A stretch of DNA of 64,000 bases from Naasia aerilata (GTDB lineage: Bacteria; Actinomycetota; Actinomycetes; Actinomycetales; Microbacteriaceae). The translations under genes were made by a program, and so were the position numbers. How positions within the stretch are numbered: position 1 is the stretch's first letter; each line of letters starts with the position of its first letter. Of the stretch, positions 58,196 through 64,000 are shown piece after piece. The notes beneath the pieces are model-generated. The model searched no databases. It saw only the letters and a program-made list of their open reading frames with translations, and was not told the origin of the DNA. The stretch covers positions 1,860,001 to 1,924,000 of the forward strand of contig NZ_AP027731.1 of NCBI RefSeq assembly GCF_030296595.1, in the 5' to 3' direction.

Positions 58196-59313
58196 TCAGC
58201 GGAGGTTCGCGCCCACCGCTGAGGACGTCGCTGTGGCCAGTGAGGCAATGAAGGAGGTGGTCCCCGTCGTCGCCGACAGATACGCCGCCTCGATGACCGC
58301 CGAGAGCTGGCGCGCCAGTTCCGTGTTCTCGGGAGCGAAGTCGCCACTCTCGATGTTGGAGACCCACTTGTCGAACGCCTTGGGGAACGGCCCTGGGGGC
58401 AGCGGCACGGCCTCCCAGGTGTTCGAGGGGGCTCGAGGAGATTGCTGCGCAGATGGAGCACTCCATCCGGGCCCAGTCCCGACAGGGCGGGACTCACGTC
58501 CGCTCGGCGCCATCTCGCGGCCATCTCGCCGATGCCGTCGTCACTGAACACGAGACTCCCTTCGGTCCCGTGCACCTCGATGGTGAATGGCGTATATGCC
58601 GACACGGAGGTGGTCTCCGCAATGCCGATCGCTCCGTCCGGGTAGCTGAACGTGACCACGGCGTTGTCTTCGACGGGCCGGCCGGTCGCGTGGCCGAGGG
58701 TGGCGTGGACAGCGGCGGGGAGGCCCAGAAGGGCGCACACGAGGTAGACCGGGTGACAGAGGTCGATGAGCACACCGCCCTGGGCGGTCGCCGGGTCGTA
58801 GAAATGGTCGGGGAGGATGCCGCCCGGGGTCCCATTGAAGGGGAGCGCGAACGGATGGCCGTCCCGGATCCGGATCAGGGTCACTCGGCCGAGTGCGCCG
58901 TTGTCGATCAGCTGCTTGACTGCCGCCGTGTAGGCGTCGTCCGACCGCCACATCGACACCATGAGGGAGACGTTGGCCTCCTTGACTTCGGCGATGATCT
59001 CCTCGGCCTCGAGGAGTGTGGCGGCCACCACCTTCTCCGTGAAGACGTGCTTCCCCGCTCGCGCCGCCGCGGTGATGACCTCGCGATGGCGGCTCGTCTC
59101 GGAGGTCACGACGACCGCGTCGATGTCGTCACGTGCGAGGAGATCGCCGAGTCGCGAGTGGTAGTCGGCGCCCAGCCGCTCCGCGTGGGGTCTGCCGCGA
59201 CCCTCGTCGTCGTCCCACACGGCCACGATCTCGGTGTTCGGGTTCGCCTCGGCGGCGGCGGCGTAGTCCTTCCCGTGCAGATGCCAGAAGCTGAGGATTC
59301 CGAGGCGGATCAT
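58196..59313 (-). CDS. Gfo/Idh/MocA-family oxidoreductase 1 (one frame break)
   Basis: About 372 aa. NAD-binding Rossmann domain MIRLGILSFWHLHGKDYAAA, VTSETSRHREVITAAARAGK and HVFTEKVVAAT. The usual EKP is EKV here. The C-terminal domain includes QGGVLIDLCHPVYLV. A missing base in a G/C run near 58430 is bridged (expected NLLEPPSNTWEAVPL). AGGAGG lies upstream and its start overlaps the second oxidoreductase (ATGA). Family members oxidise or reduce sugars, including 3-oxidation of glycosides. Confidence 0.85.
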
Positions 59314-60398
59314 GGGGAGACCTCCTGGTCGAGGGATCGCCAGGCTTGAGCCTCGGCGGAGGCGAATGCAGTCTCCAGGACGCGCTGGACCTGCCAACCG
59401 TCGAAGAAGCTCGGCACGGCGGTGCCGTCCTGGATTATGGCGTCGATGAAAGCGCGGTCGCCGACCGAGTGGACCGTGTTGGCAAGCTGGGGTTGCGCCG
59501 GGTCGACGCCTGCCCAGAAGCTGCTCGGGATCTCCAGCTCGCGGAACTCGCTGTCGATCGCACGAGCGCCGCGTAGGGTCGCTCCGGCGAAGGTGTGCTG
59601 CAGCTCCAGGGTCCCCGCCTCGCCTTGCAGGATGACCGTGTTCTGCTGCATCCGGTCCGCTTCATGAGCGACGACCCGGGTGGACATCGTGCCGTGCGCC
59701 CCATTCCCGAATCGGATGGCCAGCACCGCGGAGTCGTTCGCCGGGAGATAGTCCCCACCGTCGGAGGAGGGTCGGTTCACGAAGTGAGCGAGGTCCGCCG
59801 CTACGGCGCTGATGTCGCCGACGTACCACCTGGCCTGATCGACGAGGTAGCACCCGAGGTCGCCCAGTGCGCCGGTTCCGCGTCCGGCATCGAATCGCCA
59901 TTGGTAGCCCGGTTGCCGGAAGAAGCCGTGCGTCAGCTCGAAGTGGGCTGCGTAGACCCGTCCGACATACCCCTCGTCGAGCAGCGCCTTCAGGTACCGG
60001 TGGTGGACCGAGTTGCGCAGCGCGAAGAAGCTCATGTGCTTGAGACCGCTGGCCGCAGCCGCCCGGTACATGCGCTCCGCGTCGGCGGCCGTGGAGGCCA
60101 GCGGCTTCTCACAGAGGACGTGGACGCCGGCCTCGAGTGCCTCGATCGTGATAGGCAGGTGCAGGTCGTCGGGCGCAATGATGGCTATGGCGTCCAGCTC
60201 TCCGGACTGAATCATGGCCCGGTAGTCGGCGAACACCTGAGGAATGCCGTATCGGTCGGCGACCTCGCGGGCCTTCTCCTGGTCGCGCCCCGCCAGGGCC
60301 ACCAGGCGCGCGGAGGGGTGGCTCTGCAGCGCGCGGAGATGGGTCTCCGCATACCACGTGGTGCCCACCACGCCGACGCGCACGACACTGTCGTTCAT
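59310..60398 (-). CDS. Gfo/Idh/MocA-family oxidoreductase 2
   Basis: 362 aa. Rossmann start VVRVGVVGTTWYAETHLRAL, catalytic-site motif HVLCEKPLASTAADAERMYR, and GALGDLGCYLVDQARWYVGD in the C-terminal domain. Intact frame. The ATG at 60398 (MNDSVVRV) is preferred because AAGTGAG precedes it. It is translationally coupled to oxidoreductase 1 and follows the ROK regulator, forming a three-gene sugar-acid or keto-glycoside unit. Substrate unknown. Confidence 0.88.
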   Translation of the reverse strand: MNDSVVRVGVVGTTWYAETHLRALQSHPSARLVALAGRDQEKAREVADRYGIPQVFADYRAMIQSGELDAIAIIAPDDLHLPITIEALEAGVHVLCEKPLASTAADAERMYRAAAASGLKHMSFFALRNSVHHRYLKALLDEGYVGRVYAAHFELTHGFFRQPGYQWRFDAGRGTGALGDLGCYLVDQARWYVGDISAVAADLAHFVNRPSSDGGDYLPANDSAVLAIRFGNGAHGTMSTRVVAHEADRMQQNTVILQGEAGTLELQHTFAGATLRGARAIDSEFRELEIPSSFWAGVDPAQPQLANTVHSVGDRAFIDAIIQDGTAVPSFFDGWQVQRVLETAFASAEAQAWRSLDQEVSP

Positions 60399-60427
60399 AT
60401 AACTCACTTCACTGTGACAGGCGCAGG

Positions 60428-61582
60428 TCAGCGGATGATCCGCTCGAGACCTTCAGGAGACAGAGCGTGCTGGATCGCGAGCTGTGCGGCGCCGGCCACG
60501 CCGGCAGCGCTCCCAGCTCGCGACTGCGCGATCACGAGGTTCTGCGTAGCCAGCGGTTCCGACCGCGCGTAGACGACTTCCCTAACGCCCGCCAGCAGGT
60601 GGTCGCCGGCCTCGGCCATCGATCCGCCGATCACGATGACCTCGGGATTGATGAAGCTGATGCAGGCCGTGAGGACTTCGCCGATGTCGCGGCCCGCCTG
60701 CCGGAGGGTGCGAAGTGCGATGGGGTTGCTCTCGCGCACAGCGTGAAGGACGTCGGGGATCGAGTGGGTGTCGAGCCCCTGCTCGCGGAGCGACGCCGCG
60801 AGAAAGGAGCCGGCGGCGTGCGCGCCGAGCGATGCCCCGTCGCGCGCAAGCCGAATGTGGCCGATCTCGCCGGCGATGCCGCGCGATCCGCGCTGCAGAG
60901 TGCCGCTGGAGATGACGCCCGCCCCCAGGCCGGTGGCCACCTTGACGAAGATGAGGTCGTCGACGCCGGGGTAGTGGAGGGCGCGTTCCCCGACCGCCAT
61001 CAGGTTCACATCGTTGTCCACCAGGATGGGAACAGGGATGCGCTCGCGCAGGAAGTGGGGGACGTCGAAGCCGTCCCACCCGGGCATGATCGGCGGGTTG
61101 TTGGGGCGGCCGGTGGCGAACTCGACTGGGCCGGGGAGTCCCATGCCCAGTGCGAGGACGTCATCCGTGGACCGGTTGGCCTTAGCGAGAAGTCGCATGA
61201 CCACCTCCGCGAGATGGCCGAGGATAGATTCCGGCCCGTCCGCGATGCGGATCTCCGCCAACTCCTCCTCGAGAGGTCGTCCAAGCAGATCGCAGAGCGC
61301 GATGGACGAGTGCGAGGCGCCCAGGTCGGCCGCGACGATGATCCGGCCGGCGCGATTGAGAGCGAACTGCGAGGGCGGCCGTCCTCCGGTAGAGGCTGCA
61401 TCGCCAAAGGGAGCCACTAGCCCCGCCGACATCAGAGAGTCGATCCTGCTGGCGACCGTGGCCCGAGCCAGCCCGGTCACAGCCGCGAGTTCCGCTCGCG
61501 TCCTCGGCGCACCGTCGCGAAGGTGTTGGAAGAGCTCTCCGCTGCCCAGTGCGGGGCGCAGAGCCGGGGCGTCAGTGACCAT
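60428..61582 (-). CDS. ROK-family repressor lacking the zinc-cysteine motif
   Basis: About 384 aa. N-terminal winged HTH (APRTRAELAAVTGLARATVA) and a ROK domain with VVAADLGASHSSIALCDLLG and VKVATGLGAGVISSGTL. Where family members carry CxCGxxGCLE after GEIGH, this one reads GEIGHIRLARDGASLGAHAA with no cysteine. I start at the ATG of MVTDAPALRPALG. It probably controls the two oxidoreductases and the divergent VOC/ABC genes. Confidence 0.87.
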   Translation of the reverse strand: MVTDAPALRPALGSGELFQHLRDGAPRTRAELAAVTGLARATVASRIDSLMSAGLVAPFGDAASTGGRPPSQFALNRAGRIIVAADLGASHSSIALCDLLGRPLEEELAEIRIADGPESILGHLAEVVMRLLAKANRSTDDVLALGMGLPGPVEFATGRPNNPPIMPGWDGFDVPHFLRERIPVPILVDNDVNLMAVGERALHYPGVDDLIFVKVATGLGAGVISSGTLQRGSRGIAGEIGHIRLARDGASLGAHAAGSFLAASLREQGLDTHSIPDVLHAVRESNPIALRTLRQAGRDIGEVLTACISFINPEVIVIGGSMAEAGDHLLAGVREVVYARSEPLATQNLVIAQSRAGSAAGVAGAAQLAIQHALSPEGLERIIR

Positions 61583-61664
61583 GGCGACAACATACTCATT
61601 CGCGACAGCTTTTGCACAAGGAGCAGTCAGGTTTTTTGATCCCACAACAACTTATGCATGTCAC

Positions 61665-61693
61665 TTGACAGAAGTATCCGCGGCCCATAGGTT
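61665..61693 (+). promoter_or_regulatory. promoter of the VOC gene, probably leaderless
   Basis: TTGACA (61665-61670), a 17-bp spacer and TAGGTT (61688-61693). The -10 ends 6 nt before the ATG at 61700, so transcription should begin at or next to the start codon. Confidence 0.65.
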
Positions 61694-61699
61694 CGCCGC

Positions 61700-62149
61700 A
61701 TGCTCAACGAAGAGAAGCAGCACGAGCCGGGTGAAGCGCCCGCTCAGGTGCTCGGTCTTGACCATGTAGGCGTCATGGTCCCCGACCTCGACGCCGGAAT
61801 CCGGTGGTACGAGACAGTCCTCGGTATGCACCTTCGTGACCGGTGGGCGAACGAGAACGTCGGCATGGAATGGGCCCACCTGAGCCTCGGCGCGCTGACC
61901 GTCGAGCTTGTGAAGCGCCCTGGCCTGACGCCGCCAAGCGACGTCCCCGCCGCCGGATACCACCACCTGGCCCTGTGCGTGGAGGACTGCGCCGCCACCG
62001 TGGAGAGGCTGCAGGCCTCCGGGGTCGAGGTCTTGTTCTCCACCTCGCACTTCGATCGACACGACATGGACTGGGCATTCGTCGAGGACGGCTTCGGGAA
62101 TGTCATCGAAATCCTGTCCTACCGCTCCCTGCCGTCCAGCGACGGCTGA
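61700..62149 (+). CDS. VOC-family (glyoxalase-like) protein
   Basis: 149 aa. Two beta-alpha-beta-beta-beta units: VLGLDHVGVMVPDLDAGIRW ... ELVKRP and AAGYHHLALCVEDCAATVER ... FGNVIEILSY. Metal ligands His in LDHVGV, Glu in VELVKR, His in YHHLAL and Glu in VIEILS are in place. Such enzymes isomerise, epimerise or cleave small acids and thioesters. It leads the putative operon with the following ABC importer. Confidence 0.85.
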   Translation: MLNEEKQHEPGEAPAQVLGLDHVGVMVPDLDAGIRWYETVLGMHLRDRWANENVGMEWAHLSLGALTVELVKRPGLTPPSDVPAAGYHHLALCVEDCAATVERLQASGVEVLFSTSHFDRHDMDWAFVEDGFGNVIEILSYRSLPSSDG

Positions 62150-62275
62150 GATCCCCTGCACTTCCTGCGTCAGCAGGGAAACCGGCGCCCCAGGCGTCCC
62201 CTTGAAAAGCACAGCCCATGCGCGGTCCGGTCCACAGTGGTGTGACAGGTGCCGCCGAAGCGATCGGAAGCACAC

Positions 62276-63820
62276 ATGAACAGAAGAATCGGCAAGGGAT
62301 GGATCGCCGGCGTCGCCGTCGCGTCCGTCCTTGCACTCGCCGCTTGCTCGTCGGGAAACAGCGGCACGCCCGCCGCCCAGGAAGACGCTGGCGGGCCAAT
62401 CGACAGCGCCGTCGTGTCGCTGCCGGCTCCCAGCCTGAGCTTCGACCCCACCGCCTCGGTCTCGGCCACGGATCGTGTGACGTACCAGATGCTCAACGCC
62501 ACTCTCGTGAATCTCGAGTTCGACGGCACCGTCTCGCCCGGGCTCGCCGAGTCGTACGAGTTCAATGACGACTTCACGACTTTCACCGCGCACCTCCGGA
62601 AGGCCGCGAAGTTCTCGGATGGCTCGCCCATCACCGCGGCGGATGTCGCCGCGACCTTCACGCGCCACATCGGCGTGAAGGACTCGACCATCGGCTCCAC
62701 CCTGAACCGCGTCGCGTCGGTCGTGGCAGACGGCGATGACACCGTCGTGTTCACGTTCCCTGCTCCCTTCCCCTCCTTCGTGTCCGCCCTCTCCCAGGGC
62801 GCCCTCGGCGTCGTTCCCGCTGCCTCGCTCGAAGACGCCGACGCGTACTACACGGCCCCGGAGGTCACCTCGGGCCAGTACACGATCGATGCCGGCTGGG
62901 CCTCCAACAGGCTGGAGCTGACGGCCAACGAGGACTACTGGGGCCCTCAGCCGATCGTCAAGGATCTGACGCTCACCGTCATCGAGGATGCCAACAGCGC
63001 GATCAGCCAGCTGCAGAGCGGCCAGATCGACTTCGCGGGCGATCTCGCGCCCAACTTCATCACGCAGATCGAGGGCACCGACGGGATCGACGTTCTGATG
63101 AGCGACGTGTTCGGGTTCTTCGATGTGCGGCTCAACAACCGGTCGGGTCCCTTCTCGGATGTCAACATGCGCAAGGCCGTGAACGCGGCGATCGACCGTG
63201 AGGAGATCGTCAGCTCGATCTGGGGCGACAACAACAGCCCCCAGTCCGGCTTCTGGCCCGACTCAATGGAGGGTCACGTCGATCGGGACGTGAAGCAGGA
63301 TCTGCCGGCCGCCAAGAAGTTCCTGGCCGACACGGACTGCGCCGACGGCTGCTCGGTGCGCATGATGTATTCCGACCAGGACTTCCCATTCTCGGGACAG
63401 CTCGCCCTGATGGTTCAGAGCCAGCTCGCCGAGGTCGGCATCGAGGTCCAGCTCGAGAAGCTCGACGCGTCCACCATGATCGACCGCCTCTTCGCCGGGG
63501 AGTACGACATGGTGCCCGGCGCCATGGCGTCGAGCGGCAACGTGCCGGACCCCCTGCTCGCCAACGCGCTGCTCGGTACCGGCTTCCTCAAGGCGGAGTT
63601 CACCGGGTACAACTCGGATGAGATGAACGGCCTGATCCAGACCGTGAACGTCAATGACGGAGACCCGCGCACGAAGGCGATCAAGCAGATCGAAGAGCAG
63701 TTCGTCAAGGACCAGCCCTACGTGACGCTCGCCCCGTGGGTCCGTGGCTCCGCCAGCACGCTGCCCAAGGGCGTCTTCGCCCTCGTCGGCGCCACCGCCA
63801 AGATGGGAAGCGTCGACTGA
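62276..63820 (+). CDS. ABC transporter substrate-binding lipoprotein (SBP_bac_5 type)
   Basis: 514 aa. Signal peptide with lipobox ALAAC. Core motifs are TYQMLNATLVNLEFDGTVSP, FSDGSPITAADVAATFTRHI and NMRKAVNAAIDREEIVSSIW. One Cys pair (DTDCADGC) near residue 360 is unusual for the group. The permease start overlaps its stop. Given the neighbours, it may import a glycoside in place of a peptide. Confidence 0.9.
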   Translation: MNRRIGKGWIAGVAVASVLALAACSSGNSGTPAAQEDAGGPIDSAVVSLPAPSLSFDPTASVSATDRVTYQMLNATLVNLEFDGTVSPGLAESYEFNDDFTTFTAHLRKAAKFSDGSPITAADVAATFTRHIGVKDSTIGSTLNRVASVVADGDDTVVFTFPAPFPSFVSALSQGALGVVPAASLEDADAYYTAPEVTSGQYTIDAGWASNRLELTANEDYWGPQPIVKDLTLTVIEDANSAISQLQSGQIDFAGDLAPNFITQIEGTDGIDVLMSDVFGFFDVRLNNRSGPFSDVNMRKAVNAAIDREEIVSSIWGDNNSPQSGFWPDSMEGHVDRDVKQDLPAAKKFLADTDCADGCSVRMMYSDQDFPFSGQLALMVQSQLAEVGIEVQLEKLDASTMIDRLFAGEYDMVPGAMASSGNVPDPLLANALLGTGFLKAEFTGYNSDEMNGLIQTVNVNDGDPRTKAIKQIEEQFVKDQPYVTLAPWVRGSASTLPKGVFALVGATAKMGSVD

Positions 63821-64000
63821 TGAAGGCACGAGCAGGCTGGAGCCGCGTAGCCCGCATGTCGGGCCAGGCGGTCCTGACACTCGCTTCGATCGTGGTCCTG
63901 GTATTCCTGCTCGTGCGGCTCATCCCCGGTGACCCCGTGAAAGTGATCCTGGGAGTCGAGTACACCCCGGAGAAGGCCGCGGCACTGCGCGCCCAGCTCA
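63820..64000 (+). CDS. ABC transporter permease, DppB-type (N-terminal part)
   Basis: Open at the right edge. The visible 60 residues begin MKARAGWSRVARMSGQAVLT, then a first helix and LVRLIPGDPVKVILGVEYTP, the conserved DppB periplasmic start. It overlaps the binding-protein stop by one base (TGATG). Confidence 0.88.
   Translation, partial: MKARAGWSRVARMSGQAVLTLASIVVLVFLLVRLIPGDPVKVILGVEYTPEKAAALRAQL

Overview
The window is a high-GC actinobacterial chromosome segment, most likely from a Microbacteriaceae member (Leifsonia/Microbacterium-like). The assignment rests on codon use, GTG starts, ATGA/GTGA operon overlaps, TANNNT -10 boxes close to start codons, and small families typical of that group (a DUF6458-type membrane protein, a DUF7882-type protein). 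No name can be given from sequence alone.

Layout. 1-12.5 kb is a core block: pta (partial), ackA, serA, a DUF6458-type protein, leuB, ilvE, a GT1 glycosyltransferase, a fumarylacetoacetase-type hydrolase, gltX, a thioredoxin-reductase-like flavoprotein and tRNA-Gln(CTG). Its gaps hold several families of palindromic REP-like elements. After the tRNA the content becomes accessory. 12.6-32.7 kb is a catabolic island. It carries a split C-glycoside-deglycosidase-like pair and a fused beta-alpha version, an SDR, a MaoC hydratase, an LLM flavin enzyme, a TetR regulator, a group A flavin monooxygenase, a GH39-fold protein without its catalytic carboxylates, an alcohol dehydrogenase, a ROK repressor, and an ABC sugar importer followed by GH42, GH31 and an esterase. 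32.7-39.8 kb holds gene fragments, a Zn alcohol dehydrogenase, two MFS exporters, an XRE/MmyB-type regulator and an M23 peptidase. 39.8-48 kb is a LacI-controlled fructan/fructofuranoside locus: ABC importer, GH172, GH32, PfkB kinase. 48.6-54.4 kb is a Dpp/Opp operon with fused ATPases. 54.4-58.2 kb has a divergent MocR/YczE pair, small proteins and an MBL hydrolase. 58.2-64 kb is another sugar locus: two Gfo/Idh/MocA oxidoreductases, a ROK regulator, a VOC protein and the start of a second Opp-type importer.

How the parts may work together. The island looks built to import decorated plant glycosides, trim their sugars (GH31, GH42, esterase), cleave sugar-aglycone bonds with two C-glycoside-deglycosidase-like enzymes, and process the released aromatic or polyol part (monooxygenase, SDR, ADH, MaoC, LLM). 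The 3-oxidation step that known C-deglycosidases need has no obvious enzyme inside the island. The two Gfo/Idh/MocA proteins at 58-60 kb are candidates.

Quality caveat. At least 24 frame breaks interrupt otherwise well-conserved genes, including ackA and serA. Most fit one missing G or C in a run of three to six. I treat them as probable consensus errors and annotate the full-length genes across them.
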